The notes: generated by a model from the letters alone, not told the origin. Counted from the stretch's first letter, positions 1 through 8,374 are shown. The stretch is 13,289 nucleotides of DNA from Paracoccaceae bacterium (GCA_009920225.1 RGAJ01000019.1:1-13289); one strand, 5' to 3'. A program made the numbers and translations.

Positions 1-426
1 CCAGTAGGTATTCAAGAGCCCCATGGTGCGCATGACACGGTACAGCGGGATCAACAAAACCGCGCCTGTAAACATGTTCACACTTAGAAACATACCCAAG
101 GTTGCATTTTTGAACGGAAAATCCAACCGTGCAAAGGCATAGGCCGCAGGGATCACAAAGACCATGGTAAGGCCTGTCACCGCAAATGAAATATAGATCG
201 AGTTCCAGATATAGCGACCAAGAAGCGGCACAGTTACCCACATCTTGCGATAGGCATCAAAGCTAAAGTCATCTGACCAAAATTGATAGGGCGCGCGAAA
301 CAGGTGTTCCAATGGGCGCAAGGACGCCATGAACATTTCGAAAAACGGCAGCAAGATAAAGGTCAGGAACACGGCAAGTGCTGCGTAAATTCCTACCAAC
401 TGCAGACGGGTGTAACGATCCATCAT
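1..426 (-). CDS. Sugar ABC transporter permease, MalG-like (partial, C-terminus outside window)
   Basis: Inner-membrane permease of a carbohydrate-uptake ABC transporter; it should pair with the permease encoded just upstream. Translating the minus strand from 426 gives 142 residues with no stop before the window edge. They begin MMDRYTRLQLVGIYAALAVF, followed by a first hydrophobic segment (about residues 9-29), a periplasmic stretch containing FRAPYQFW and DAYRKMWV, then NSIYISFAVTGLTMVF and AYAFARLDFPFKN. This order is typical of the MalG/CUT1 family (about 280 residues), so roughly half the protein is present; the ATPase-contacting EAA loop lies beyond position 1. Two adjacent ATGs (424-426, 421-423) are possible starts. 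The first lies 9 bases after a GGAG Shine-Dalgarno sequence in the end of the preceding gene, which stops only 2 bases away, so the two permeases are probably translationally coupled. The substrate is inferred only from the neighbouring hexosaminidase. Confidence 0.88.
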   Translation of the reverse strand, partial: MMDRYTRLQLVGIYAALAVFLTFILLPFFEMFMASLRPLEHLFRAPYQFWSDDFSFDAYRKMWVTVPLLGRYIWNSIYISFAVTGLTMVFVIPAAYAFARLDFPFKNATLGMFLSVNMFTGAVLLIPLYRVMRTMGLLNTYW

Positions 427-428
427 GA

Positions 429-1349
429 TTATTTGCTCCCGTATTTTTTGTTCACTTTGTTCAGGATGAACATGTAGGCGGTTGAAAAGATCGCTAACAA
501 AATCACGATGACCACGGCACGGGCGGCCCCTTCGCCGAATTTGTAATTGCCGATCGCAGTCTTGTATGTGTCAATGATCAGGGTTGTTGTCCCGCCCCGT
601 GGGCCACCTTGGGTCAAGATCCAGATGATTTCAAAGCTGTTAAAGGTCCAAATCGCCGACAGCAGCGCCATCGAAACAATCACCGGCATGATTTGGGGGA
701 TTGTGATGCGGCGAAACCGGTACCAACGGCTGGCGCCATCAACCCATGCCGCCTCATAGAGATCGCGGCTGACACCTTGCATCGCAGCCAGCAGGAACAA
801 GGTTACCATTGGCGTGCCAACCCAAACGTCGGTCACAACCGCAGAATAAAAGGCAGATGTTTTATGCGCCAAAAATTCGATCGGTCCGTCAATCAATCCG
901 ATGCGCTGGGCAACACCCGAGATGATGCCGAAATACCCATTATACAGCCACAGCCATCCAATACAGCCAATTGCCACTGGAATAACCCAAGGGGGCATGA
1001 CCAGCACACGAAACAGCCCCTTGCCCGGAATGGCGGCGTTCAAAAGCGTGGCACCGATCAGCCCCAAAACCAATTTCAAAGCGACGGACAGGCCCATCCA
1101 ATAAAATGTCCGAATGATCGTGTCATGGAATTTTTGTTTGTCCAACAGCTCGGCATAGTTTTCGAACCCAACATAAGTTTCGCCGCCAAGGTTTGCATCC
1201 GTAAAGGACAACCGAAAGGTTTCGACCAAGGGCCATGCGATGATAACAAGGATGAACAAAACTGCAGGCGCCACCAAAATCCATGCGAACGTCGCTTCGG
1301 GCATGGCCGAGAATTTGCGTTTCGATCCAATATTTGGTGTGGCAGACAT
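429..1349 (-). CDS. Sugar ABC transporter permease, MalF-like
   Basis: First gene of the leftward transporter operon; a 306-residue inner-membrane permease of the CUT1 carbohydrate ABC family. After a short cytoplasmic N-terminus it shows about six hydrophobic segments (near residues 23-45, 84-108, 113-135, 168-190, 223-245, 278-298). The EAA loop that docks the ATPase is seen at about 198-222 (LYEAAWVDGASRWYRFRRIT), followed by IPQIMPVI. The family-typical NSFEIIWILTQGGP is at about 237-250. I chose the ATG at 1347-1349 because AGGGA (1359-1363 region, minus strand) sits 9 bases upstream. A TTG at 1397 would add 16 residues of unlikely sequence. The gene runs divergently from a GntR regulator and a GH20 hexosaminidase, which suggests import of GlcNAc-containing oligosaccharides; that is inference. 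No substrate-binding protein gene precedes it. Confidence 0.92.
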   Translation of the reverse strand: MSATPNIGSKRKFSAMPEATFAWILVAPAVLFILVIIAWPLVETFRLSFTDANLGGETYVGFENYAELLDKQKFHDTIIRTFYWMGLSVALKLVLGLIGATLLNAAIPGKGLFRVLVMPPWVIPVAIGCIGWLWLYNGYFGIISGVAQRIGLIDGPIEFLAHKTSAFYSAVVTDVWVGTPMVTLFLLAAMQGVSRDLYEAAWVDGASRWYRFRRITIPQIMPVIVSMALLSAIWTFNSFEIIWILTQGGPRGGTTTLIIDTYKTAIGNYKFGEGAARAVVIVILLAIFSTAYMFILNKVNKKYGSK

Positions 1350-1418
1350 TGAGCAGCTTCCCTGGGCGTTTTTCTTGTTGATGGAATCGTAGCACAAGTT
1401 GAAATTAATAAAACCTAC

Positions 1419-1428
1419 TTAATACCAA
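1419..1428 (-). repeat. Putative operator copy 1 (TTGGTATTAA on minus strand)
   Basis: On the plus strand this reads TTAATACCAA, an exact 10-base reverse complement of the element at 1510-1519. It lies 70 bases upstream of the MalF-like start codon, on the transporter side of the divergent region, where a bound repressor could block leftward transcription. The role as GntR-protein operator is inferred from placement and repetition, not from a matched database consensus. Confidence 0.45.
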
Positions 1429-1491
1429 AATTTAAAAAATTCGATATTATTCAGATTTTCCTTGCTTTTTTGGAAAAAAATGGCACATCTT

Positions 1492-1501
1492 TTGGTAATT
1501 A
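1492..1501 (+). repeat. Putative operator copy 2 (TTGGTAATTA)
   Basis: A direct, slightly diverged copy (8 of 10 positions the same) of the element at 1510-1519, beginning 18 bases before it, so the two copies would lie on nearly the same face of the helix (under two turns). Its first six bases also form a possible -35 box for the regulator gene. Confidence 0.4.
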
Positions 1502-1509
1502 GGTCTATA

Positions 1510-1519
1510 TTGGTATTAA
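1510..1519 (+). repeat. Putative operator copy 3 (TTGGTATTAA)
   Basis: Exact match, in inverted orientation, to copy 1 at 1419-1428. It overlaps the candidate -10 box (TATTAA, 1514-1519) of the regulator gene, so occupancy would be expected to block rightward transcription, in keeping with autorepression. This is inference from sequence only. Confidence 0.45.
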
Positions 1520-1546
1520 AATTGTAGTCCAAAGCTGGGGGCGCCG

Positions 1547-2311
1547 ATGAACGGAAATGATCACGATGAAATTTTTTCACAATCTTATTGGTTTCGCTCT
1601 GGCCGTGGTCCCAGATATCAACAATTACACCGATATTTGACGGAACAAATTCACGCCGGTCATTTGCCTGCCGAGCATCAGCTTCCGCCGGAACGCGAAT
1701 TGGCAGAGCGCGCCGATGTAAGCCGCGTGACCGTGCGCCAAGCTATTTCGCAGCTGGTGGTTGATGGGTTGCTTGAACAGCGGCGCGGGGCAGGAACCTT
1801 TGTGTTGCGGCAAATTCCGCGACATCAACATTCATTGTCCAGCTTGGTCAGTTTTAGCGATACGATGAAAGAACGCGGATCCGTTTCAAAAAGCCAAGTG
1901 TTGTCTGCGGTCTTGGCATCGCCCACACCCGAAGAAATCGTTGCCCTTGGTATCACACCGGGGGCTCGTGTGGCACGTATTGAACGGCTGCGGTTTGCCG
2001 ATGATGTGCCGATGGCATTGGAAACATCGTCTTTGCCCGAAAACATTTTGCATCAACCCGAACAAGTATCCACGTCGTTGTACCAAGTTTTGCGCAGCTT
2101 GGGCCGCGCCCCGTCGCGTGCGATCCAACGCGTTACTGCCGTCAACCTCACCACCAAAGAAGCACAGCTTTTGAACATGACACCCAACGCCGCCGCGTTG
2201 CGGATTGTGCGAACGGGCTATCTAGACTCAGGTCGCCCCATTGAATTCACCCGAGGTTTGTATCGATCTGAAACCTATGACTTTGTTTCCGAACTGCGGG
2301 TCCCAACATGA
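1547..2311 (+). CDS. GntR-family transcriptional regulator, HutC subfamily (UTRA domain)
   Basis: Ligand-responsive DNA-binding regulator, 254 residues, the usual size for the HutC/NagR type. An N-terminal winged helix-turn-helix spans about residues 22-88, including LPPERELAERADVSRVTVRQ and the wing GLLEQRRGAGTFV. A UTRA effector-binding domain follows at about 105-248, with the typical LRFADDVPMALETSSLP and late PIEFTRGLYRSETYDF. UTRA domains commonly sense sugar phosphates or small metabolites. In NagR/DasR-type members the ligand is GlcNAc-6-P or GlcN-6-P, which would fit the adjoining GH20 gene, but the ligand cannot be read from this sequence. The start ATG at 1547 has GGGGG about 6 bases upstream. 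Its stop overlaps the hexosaminidase start (ATGA, 2308-2311), so the two are co-transcribed. It probably represses itself and the divergent transporter through the TTGGTAWTWA elements. Confidence 0.93.
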   Translation: MNGNDHDEIFSQSYWFRSGRGPRYQQLHRYLTEQIHAGHLPAEHQLPPERELAERADVSRVTVRQAISQLVVDGLLEQRRGAGTFVLRQIPRHQHSLSSLVSFSDTMKERGSVSKSQVLSAVLASPTPEEIVALGITPGARVARIERLRFADDVPMALETSSLPENILHQPEQVSTSLYQVLRSLGRAPSRAIQRVTAVNLTTKEAQLLNMTPNAAALRIVRTGYLDSGRPIEFTRGLYRSETYDFVSELRVPT

Positions 2312-4137
2312 CGATTGGCTTTCAGTGTGAATTTTCCGATCAGACGATCCTTTGTGATCTGACGGCGGAAATAGATATCATAGACCCTGTTTGGTCCTTT
2401 TCCTTGATGTCTGTTGGACAGGTCGTATCGGGTGCAGATCTGGTGGAGCAGGTTGGTGGATATATGGCGCTTCGCCTACCGACGCTTGTTGCAGGTGTGC
2501 CGCATCGCGTGGTATTGACGTACAAAGACGGGCAGGCTTACAAAATGAACCGCGCTTGGTTCCCGTTGGGCAATTATCTAACGTCGGCGGCGGGTGTGGT
2601 TGACTTTGATGCCGTGCGTCAGGGGGTGATGGACGAACCTGCCCCTGCCACGGCTGCCACGTCGGACCTACGCTTGGTCCCGCCTGTGGACCGGTGGCTG
2701 CCCGCAGATGACCCCGCGCGGCGACATAGTGCATTGGCCAAGGTTCCTAACTTATCCGCAGTTATTGCTTTGGCCGAACGGATGAACGCGACGGTATTTT
2801 CGGATGACACCACGGCAACGCCCGTGCGATGTGAAACCGATACTACCATGTCCGAAGGGGCGTATCAGCTTGTGATCTCTGCGGCGGGTGTAACGATCAC
2901 GGCGTCGGGTGAACGGGGATGGCATTACGGTGGGATCAGCCTGTTGTCGCTATTTCTGACGTATGATGGCGCTGTTCCGAATGGTGTAATCTACGATTGT
3001 CCGCGGTTTCAATGGCGTGGGCAACATTTGGATTGTGCGCGCCACGGATTTTCCAAGGATACGATCCTGCGTTTACTGGACCTCATGGCGATGATGAAGC
3101 TTAATAAATTTCATTGGCATTTCGCCGATGACGAGGCGTTTCGCATCCCGCTTCCGTCGCTTCCGGAACTCACACAGCTTCAGACGCGCGGTGCGGGTGA
3201 ATTGGTGCCATCTGTGTTTGCCGCTGGGCCGTCTGCGCAGCACGGATATTCACATGCAGACGTGGCCGACATCATCGCACATGCTGCCGCATTGCATATT
3301 GACGTCCTGCCAGAAATTGAAATTCCCGCCCACAGTTATGGGTTATGTAAACTCTATCCATTGACCCGTGATCCTGACGATACAGGCACCGAAACCAGCG
3401 TCCAAGGGTATGGTGAAAATATCCTAAATCCTGCGATGCCTGAAACATGGCGGATCATCGAAAATATGATTTCAGATCTGTCACAGATCTTTCCCTTTGC
3501 GCATATTCATTTGGGCTGTGATGAGCTGCCACAGGATGCATGGGCGGGTTCCCCCCGTGTTGACGCGCTAAAGCGGGACTTTGATCTTGTGTCACGCGAT
3601 GATGTCCAAGGTTGGATGATGGAACGTGTTGCAGCCCTTGCCACCAAATACGGATGCCGCCCCGCCGCGTGGGAAGAGGCGCAATATGGGAAAAACGGTG
3701 GCATAGGACACGATGCAATTTTGTTTAGCTGGACGGGCCAAGGTCCCGGTATTGCGGCGGCGCGTGCGGGATATGATATCGTCATGTGCCCCGCGCAGCA
3801 TACGTATTTTGATATGGCCCATTCTTATGATCGTGATGACTGGGGCGCGACTTGGGCCGCCTGTTATGGCGTGGCGGAAACGCTCAACTGGGATCCCGTG
3901 CCTGCAGAGGCCCCCGATATATCGGATCGCGTGATTGGGGTTCAAGGCACCTATTGGGGCGAATTCACCGTCCAAGATCATCAGTTTGAGCCCATGATTG
4001 CGCCCCGCATTTTGGGATTGGCAACCACCGCTTGGGCATCGGACGATCATCGCAAATCCTGTGACATTCACGGGCTTGTGCGGGCCTATGCGCCGATCTT
4101 TGCTGCCCTGAATTGGCGGGTGCACAAAAACGCCTAA
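2308..4137 (+). CDS. Beta-N-acetylhexosaminidase, glycoside hydrolase family 20, predicted cytoplasmic
   Basis: Removes terminal beta-linked N-acetylhexosamine (GlcNAc or GalNAc) by the substrate-assisted mechanism of GH20. At 609 residues it shows an N-terminal beta-rich segment (about 1-115), a GH20b-like domain (about 120-225, ending [10 protein letters not shown]) and the catalytic barrel from about 230: W236-R237-G238 with LDCARH (substrate-binding Arg), [12 protein letters not shown] at 269-280, PEIEIPAH at 335-342, the Asp-Glu pair D405-E406 within HLGCDEL, WEEA at 455-458 and GVQGTYWGE at 544-552. The consensus HxGGDE has Cys404 where Gly is usual. There is no signal peptide or lipobox, so it should act in the cytoplasm on imported oligosaccharides, consistent with the divergent ABC permeases. 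The start overlaps the regulator stop by 4 bases and lacks a strong ribosome site of its own, suggesting coupling. Exact substrate (chitobiose, longer chito-oligomers, other glycans) is unknown. Confidence 0.93.
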   Translation: MTIGFQCEFSDQTILCDLTAEIDIIDPVWSFSLMSVGQVVSGADLVEQVGGYMALRLPTLVAGVPHRVVLTYKDGQAYKMNRAWFPLGNYLTSAAGVVDFDAVRQGVMDEPAPATAATSDLRLVPPVDRWLPADDPARRHSALAKVPNLSAVIALAERMNATVFSDDTTATPVRCETDTTMSEGAYQLVISAAGVTITASGERGWHYGGISLLSLFLTYDGAVPNGVIYDCPRFQWRGQHLDCARHGFSKDTILRLLDLMAMMKLNKFHWHFADDEAFRIPLPSLPELTQLQTRGAGELVPSVFAAGPSAQHGYSHADVADIIAHAAALHIDVLPEIEIPAHSYGLCKLYPLTRDPDDTGTETSVQGYGENILNPAMPETWRIIENMISDLSQIFPFAHIHLGCDELPQDAWAGSPRVDALKRDFDLVSRDDVQGWMMERVAALATKYGCRPAAWEEAQYGKNGGIGHDAILFSWTGQGPGIAAARAGYDIVMCPAQHTYFDMAHSYDRDDWGATWAACYGVAETLNWDPVPAEAPDISDRVIGVQGTYWGEFTVQDHQFEPMIAPRILGLATTAWASDDHRKSCDIHGLVRAYAPIFAALNWRVHKNA

Positions 4138-4211
4138 CACGACCGAAAAGGGCTTGCATTAGCGGCGGGCATTTGGTCTGTGCATGGAACATTTCAATCA
4201 AAAGGTGTCGC

Positions 4212-6527
4212 ATGTCATCGCAAATATTTCGTCTGATTGCGTCTGAAATCAACGCAACCCCGACCCAAGTTGCCGCTGCCGTCGGTTTGTTGGACGAAGG
4301 GTCAACCGTCCCGTTCATCGCACGCTATCGCAAAGAGGTCACAGGCGGGTTGGACGATGCCCAGCTGCGCGATTTGGCTGAGCGGCTCACATATTTGCGT
4401 GAATTCGAGGCGCGGCGTGAAACGATCATCAAATCGATTTCCGAGCAGGGTAAAATGACAGATGACTTGGGTCAAAAACTGGCCCAAGCGACCACCAAGT
4501 CCGAATTAGAAGACATCTATCTGCCCTATAAACCCAAGCGCAGAACCAAGGCGATGATCGCCCGCGAAAACGGCTTGGAACCTTTGGCGCGCTTGCTGGT
4601 CGATGATCGGTCCCAAGACCCCGAAGCGGCCGCCGCGGCATTCATCACAGCCGAGGTGCCAGATGCGAAATCCGCCCTGAATGGTGCGCGTGATATCTTG
4701 ACCGAAGAGCTGTCAGAAAACGCCGATCTTTTGGCGCGACTGCGCACGCATATGCGCAACAACGCGCAGCTTGTGTCCAAAGTGATCGATGGGCAACAGG
4801 CCGCTGGGCAGAAATTCGAATTGTATTTCGATCATTCCGAACCAATTTCCAAAGTTGCAGGCCACCGCGCTTTGGCAATGTTTCGGGGCCGCAACGAAGG
4901 GTTTCTATCCCTTGATCTGGTTGTCGATCCTGACGCCGCGCGTGGGACGTCGCGGGCCGAAGAAATGACCTTGGTCGCTCTCGCCGTGCGCGTGGGAACC
5001 ACTGCTGCGGATCAATGGCTGCGCAGTGTGGCGACATGGGCGTGGCGCGTGAAGCTGTCCAATTCGATCACAATCGACCTGCTGCTTGAGCTGCGTGAAA
5101 AGGCCGAGGAAGAGGCAATCACAGTCTTTGGCCGCAATCTAAAAGATCTGTTGTTGGCTGCCCCTGCGGGGAATCGGGTGACTTTGGGGCTTGATCCCGG
5201 AATCCGAACAGGCGTCAAGGTGGCCGCCGTCGATAGCACCGGCAAGGTGTTGGACACGGCCACAATATATCCCTTCCAACCGAAAATGGATGTGGCGGGA
5301 TCACTGGCGACGCTGGGTGCATTGATCGTGCGTCACAAGATTGACCTGATCGCGATTGGCAATGGAACGGCAAGCCGCGAAACAGAAAAGTTGGTGATCG
5401 ATCTTCTTGGTCAAATGCCATCTGACATGAAAAAACCCATCAAGGTCATCGTGTCCGAAGCGGGCGCATCCGTGTATTCCGCATCCGCTTTGGCCAGCCA
5501 AGAACTGCCCGAATTGGACGTGTCCTTGCGCGGTGCGGTGTCGATTGCGCGACGATTGCAGGATCCATTGGCCGAATTGGTCAAAATCGAACCGAAATCC
5601 ATTGGTGTTGGGCAATACCAACATGATGTGGATCAATCGAAATTGGGGCGTCGTTTGGATGCGGTTGTCGAAGATGCCGTGAACGCGGTTGGCGTGAACC
5701 TTAATACCGCCTCGGCGCCCCTTTTGGCGCGGGTGGCGGGGATTGGCGCTGGGCTGGCCGAAACTATCGTGTCACATCGGGAAATCAACGGTGCGTTTGC
5801 GTCGCGCAAAGACCTTCTGAAGGTCAGCCGCTTGGGCCCTAAGGTATTTGAACAATGTGCGGGTTTCTTGCGCATACCGAATGGGGTTGACCCATTGGAT
5901 GCGTCTGCGGTTCACCCCGAGGCTTATGACAAGGCCCGCAAGATATTGGCGGATTGCGGAATGGATTTGCGCGCGGTGCAAGCAAATTCCAAGGTTCTGC
6001 ATTCGCTAAACGCTGCGAACTACGTTGATGACAGATTTGGTTTACCCACGATCAAAGACATTTTTGCCGAGTTGGACAAACCTGGTCTGGATCCACGACC
6101 AGAATTTAAAACAGCCAGCTTTGCCGAAGGCGTAAACGAAATCAAAGACCTTAAGGTCGGCATGTCGTTAGAGGGGACTGTTACCAATGTCGCGGCCTTT
6201 GGGGCCTTTGTCGATGTTGGTGTGCATCAAGACGGATTGGTGCATGTGTCACAACTGGCCGATCGGTTCATCAAGGATCCCCATGATGTGGTCAAAGCGG
6301 GCGATATCGTGCGCGTACGTGTCGTTGAAGTGGATGTTGCCAGAAAGCGGATCGCACTGAGCATGCGCAAGGACGGGGGTGCGTCGTCTGATGCGCGCCC
6401 CGCACCAGACCGAAAATCCGCACCGCGTCAGAATGATCGTGGCCCCCGCGGTCCCAAGCCCTCCGAGCAAGACAATAGTAGCGGCAGTTTTGGCGATTTA
6501 CTGCAATCGGCATTCAAGAAAACATAA
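4212..6527 (+). CDS. tex: Tex-family RNA-binding transcriptional accessory protein
   Basis: Tex proteins are cytoplasmic nucleic-acid-binding factors linked to transcription and stress tolerance; the exact molecular role is not settled. The predicted 771 residues match the usual length. Order of domains: N-terminal Tex helical domain (about 1-190, with [20 protein letters not shown]), a YqgF/RNase H-like domain from about 322 ([16 protein letters not shown]), helix-hairpin-helix repeats at about 496-560 ([31 protein letters not shown]), an S1 RNA-binding domain at about 648-715 ([21 protein letters not shown], shown in part), and a charged, probably disordered tail rich in Arg, Pro, Ser and Asp. 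I chose ATG 4212 because AAAGGTG (4201-4207) lies just before it and [14 protein letters not shown] resembles the family start. An upstream start at 4113 would overlap the hexosaminidase. It shares strand but no evident function with the preceding gene (74-base gap). Transcription ends at the hairpin at 6531-6559. Confidence 0.96.
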   Translation: MSSQIFRLIASEINATPTQVAAAVGLLDEGSTVPFIARYRKEVTGGLDDAQLRDLAERLTYLREFEARRETIIKSISEQGKMTDDLGQKLAQATTKSELEDIYLPYKPKRRTKAMIARENGLEPLARLLVDDRSQDPEAAAAAFITAEVPDAKSALNGARDILTEELSENADLLARLRTHMRNNAQLVSKVIDGQQAAGQKFELYFDHSEPISKVAGHRALAMFRGRNEGFLSLDLVVDPDAARGTSRAEEMTLVALAVRVGTTAADQWLRSVATWAWRVKLSNSITIDLLLELREKAEEEAITVFGRNLKDLLLAAPAGNRVTLGLDPGIRTGVKVAAVDSTGKVLDTATIYPFQPKMDVAGSLATLGALIVRHKIDLIAIGNGTASRETEKLVIDLLGQMPSDMKKPIKVIVSEAGASVYSASALASQELPELDVSLRGAVSIARRLQDPLAELVKIEPKSIGVGQYQHDVDQSKLGRRLDAVVEDAVNAVGVNLNTASAPLLARVAGIGAGLAETIVSHREINGAFASRKDLLKVSRLGPKVFEQCAGFLRIPNGVDPLDASAVHPEAYDKARKILADCGMDLRAVQANSKVLHSLNAANYVDDRFGLPTIKDIFAELDKPGLDPRPEFKTASFAEGVNEIKDLKVGMSLEGTVTNVAAFGAFVDVGVHQDGLVHVSQLADRFIKDPHDVVKAGDIVRVRVVEVDVARKRIALSMRKDGGASSDARPAPDRKSAPRQNDRGPRGPKPSEQDNSSGSFGDLLQSAFKKT

Positions 6528-6530
6528 TGC

Positions 6531-6559
6531 AAAATGCGGGTCTGAGACCCGCATTTTTT
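6531..6559. terminator. Bidirectional intrinsic terminator between tex and rppH
   Basis: A perfect 12-base stem, AAAATGCGGGTC (6531-6542) and GACCCGCATTTT (6546-6557), with a TGA loop. The stem is GC-rich in the middle and flanked by A on the left and T on the right, so it reads as a Rho-independent terminator in both directions. It starts 3 bases after the tex stop and abuts the rppH stop (6558-6560), exactly where two convergent operons meet. Confidence 0.9.
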
Positions 6560-7043
6560 ATCTTATGTCGTTTGCCAGCGCAGCCAGAACACGTTCGTAA
6601 ACTTCACGTTTGAAGGGGACGATGTTGTCGATCAATTGGTCCAGATCCATCCATTTCCATTCGGAAAATTCGGGATGTTCTGTGTCGATGTTGACCGCTG
6701 CATCCGTGCCGTGAAACCGCAGGCGGAACCATTTTTGTTCTTGGCCGCGATATTTCCCGCTCCAGAATTTCCCAATGACGTCTGCGGGTAAATCATACGC
6801 AATCCAGTCATCGGTGATCCGTTCGATGGTCACCAATTTTGGATCAATCCCTGTTTCCTCTTGCAATTCGCGCAGGGCGGCAGTGGTCGGATCTTCGCCG
6901 TCGTCAATGCCGCCTTGGGGCATTTGCCATGCTTGGCTTTGGTAATCCAAGCGCTTGCCCACGAACGCTTGGTTCTGGGGATTGAGCAACATGATCCCTA
7001 CGTTTTTGCGATAGGGCAGGGCGGCAATTTGTTCTGGCGTCAT
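6558..7043 (-). CDS. rppH: RNA pyrophosphohydrolase, Nudix family
   Basis: Removes pyrophosphate from the 5' triphosphate end of RNAs, which can trigger endonuclease decay; also described as a dinucleoside polyphosphate hydrolase. The 161 residues match the family. A complete Nudix box (Gx5Ex7REUxEExGU) runs from G44 to I66, with E50, R58, E59, E62 and E63 in place. The N-terminus MTPEQIAALPYRKNVGI and the MPQGGID just before the box are typical of RppH rather than other Nudix enzymes. The start overlaps the ctpA stop by 4 bases (7040-7043), making this the last gene of the gpmI-envC-ctpA-rppH set. Its stop codon touches the shared terminator hairpin. Confidence 0.95.
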   Translation of the reverse strand: MTPEQIAALPYRKNVGIMLLNPQNQAFVGKRLDYQSQAWQMPQGGIDDGEDPTTAALRELQEETGIDPKLVTIERITDDWIAYDLPADVIGKFWSGKYRGQEQKWFRLRFHGTDAAVNIDTEHPEFSEWKWMDLDQLIDNIVPFKREVYERVLAALANDIR

Positions 7044-8371
7044 TGATTATGCTCAATCGCTGACAAGCCCTTTAGGATGTCGATCGCATAGGCCAGTTGG
7101 TAATCCTCATCGCGTAATTTTGCCGACGCTTCCGCCTTTGCGCGATCTTCTTCGATTTGGCGGATTTCATCTTCGCTGAGGCTATCGTTGGACAATGATC
7201 CCCGCAGATCAGCTTCTGACCGTGTCATGCGCGCGTTTTCCTCATCCTCGGGGGTATCGGTGCGACGCGGCTGTTTCACGATGATATCGGGGGACACACC
7301 CAAATTCTGGATCGAGCGCCCCGACGGCGTGTAATAGCGTGCCGTGGTCAAGCGCATCGCGCCATCCCCACGTAGTGGCATGATGGTTTGCACCGATCCT
7401 TTGCCAAAGCTGTTTGTGCCCACGATGATCGCGCGGCGGTGATCTTTCAACGCGCCTGCGACGATTTCGGATGCAGATGCGGACCCGCCGTTGATCAACA
7501 CAACGATTGGTTTGCCTTCAATCAAATCACCCGGCGTCGCGTTGTACCGATCACCGTCTTCTGGGTTGCGGCCACGGGTTGAGACGATTTCGCCTTTTTC
7601 CAAGAACGCATCTGATACGCGGATCGCTTGTGTCAGCAAACCACCTGGGTTGTTGCGCAAATCCAAAACGACGCCATTGACGTTTTCAATCCCGCCTGCG
7701 GCCTCGACCTCTTTGGCAAGGCCATCGGCCAGATTGTCATATGTGTTGTCGTTAAAGGTTGTTACCCGCAATACGACCGTTTCACCTTCGGTGCGCGCGC
7801 GTGCGGCGGTCAATTTGATTGTGTCGCGAATGATCGACACGTCGAAAGGCTCTGTTTCACCCTCACGCACAACGGTGATCACGATTTCTGATCCAACTGG
7901 TCCACGCATCCGGTCAACCGCTTCGTCCAAGGTCAGGCCAAGAACGCTTTCGCCGTCAACATGTGTGATGAAATCACCAGCTTCGATCCCAGCAGCATCT
8001 GCTGGGGTGCCATCGATCGGAGATACGACTTTGACAAAGCCTTCTTCTTGGGTCACTTCGATCCCAAGACCACCAAATTCACCCCGCGTTTGGGTCCGCA
8101 TATCTGCGGCGTCATCCGGTGACAGATAGCTTGAATGCGGATCAAGAGATGTGAGCATGCCGTTAATCGCGGCTTCGATCAGGTCTTTTGTTTCGACCTC
8201 TTCGACATATTCTGCGCGGATCCGGTCAAAGATATCGCCAAACAAATCCAATTGTTGATAAACGTCTTGCTTGCTTGCATCGCTTGCGGCCAAAACAGGC
8301 CCCGCCAATTGCGTCGCGGTAATAGCGCCCAACAGGCACCCCGCGCCAGCAGCTAGGAAAACTTTTTTCAT
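7040..8371 (-). CDS. ctpA: C-terminal processing peptidase CtpA, family S41
   Basis: Periplasmic serine protease that cleaves substrates near their C-termini; in several proteobacteria such enzymes trim cell-wall hydrolases or lipoproteins. It is 443 residues long. A Sec signal peptide covers about residues 1-29 (hydrophobic core, then GPVLAAS). A conserved N-terminal helical segment with SLDPHSSYLSP is at about 75-84, a PDZ domain at about 97-170 (GLGIEV, GTPADAAGIEAGD), and the S41 catalytic domain follows. The catalytic dyad is Ser299 in GGSASASEI and Lys324 in SFGKGSVQ; the 25-residue spacing agrees with that in Prc and CtpB. The charged C-terminal tail (about 370-430) is rich in Glu, Asp and Arg. 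It starts 3 bases after the EnvC-like gene, with GAGGAATAGAG upstream serving as ribosome site. Placement next to a murein hydrolase activator suggests both act on cell-wall turnover, but that link is inference. Confidence 0.95.
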   Translation of the reverse strand: MKKVFLAAGAGCLLGAITATQLAGPVLAASDASKQDVYQQLDLFGDIFDRIRAEYVEEVETKDLIEAAINGMLTSLDPHSSYLSPDDAADMRTQTRGEFGGLGIEVTQEEGFVKVVSPIDGTPADAAGIEAGDFITHVDGESVLGLTLDEAVDRMRGPVGSEIVITVVREGETEPFDVSIIRDTIKLTAARARTEGETVVLRVTTFNDNTYDNLADGLAKEVEAAGGIENVNGVVLDLRNNPGGLLTQAIRVSDAFLEKGEIVSTRGRNPEDGDRYNATPGDLIEGKPIVVLINGGSASASEIVAGALKDHRRAIIVGTNSFGKGSVQTIMPLRGDGAMRLTTARYYTPSGRSIQNLGVSPDIIVKQPRRTDTPEDEENARMTRSEADLRGSLSNDSLSEDEIRQIEEDRAKAEASAKLRDEDYQLAYAIDILKGLSAIEHNQ

Positions 8372-8374
8372 TCT

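Larger units (their letters stand above)
1492..1519 (+). promoter_or_regulatory. Candidate promoter for gntR-hexosaminidase operon
   Basis: TTGGTA (1492-1497) and TATTAA (1514-1519) are separated by 16 bases and sit about 28 bases upstream of the start codon at 1547, leaving room for a short leader with a purine-rich GGGGG near 1537-1541. The boxes coincide with two of the repeated TTGGTAWTWA elements, so the match may reflect the operators rather than the promoter. Confidence 0.35.
1350..1546. promoter_or_regulatory. Divergent control region between transporter operon and gntR-hexosaminidase operon
   Basis: This 197-base AT-rich gap separates two diverging operons and has no gene in it. It holds both start regions, three copies of TTGGTAWTWA (listed separately), and long A and T runs around 1466-1480 that may bend the DNA. 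It must carry the promoters for both directions. A candidate could be picked out for the rightward gene only; I see no convincing -35/-10 pair for the leftward one. Control by the GntR-family protein encoded at its right edge is inferred from position. Confidence 0.7.

Noticed and set aside
609..1352. Open frame of 247 codons on the plus strand
   Set aside because: It lies fully opposite the MalF-like permease gene; its translation is rich in Gln, Asn, Arg and His with no recognisable domain, as expected for an antisense shadow.
1350..1397. TTG start at 1397 for the MalF-like permease
   Set aside because: The ATG at 1347-1349 has a good ribosome site; the added residues resemble no permease N-terminus.
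1461..1480. T-run followed by A-run, considered as a terminator or hairpin
   Set aside because: The central GG is not self-complementary and there is no GC-rich stem; it is more likely just AT-rich promoter-region DNA.
1502..1517. GGTCTAT, resembling half of a DasR-type GGTCTAGACC site
   Set aside because: The second half-site is absent, so the match is too weak to call as a dre-type operator.
3592..4140. Open frame of 182 codons on the minus strand
   Set aside because: Antisense to the GH20 hexosaminidase gene, with no domain or ribosome site.
4113..4211. Earlier in-frame start for tex at 4113
   Set aside because: It would add 33 residues unlike Tex and overlap the hexosaminidase end; the ATG at 4212 has a ribosome site and a family-like N-terminus.
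7491..8129. Open frame of 212 codons on the plus strand
   Set aside because: Antisense to ctpA; very rich in Ser, Thr, Pro and Arg, a typical shadow of a well-supported gene.
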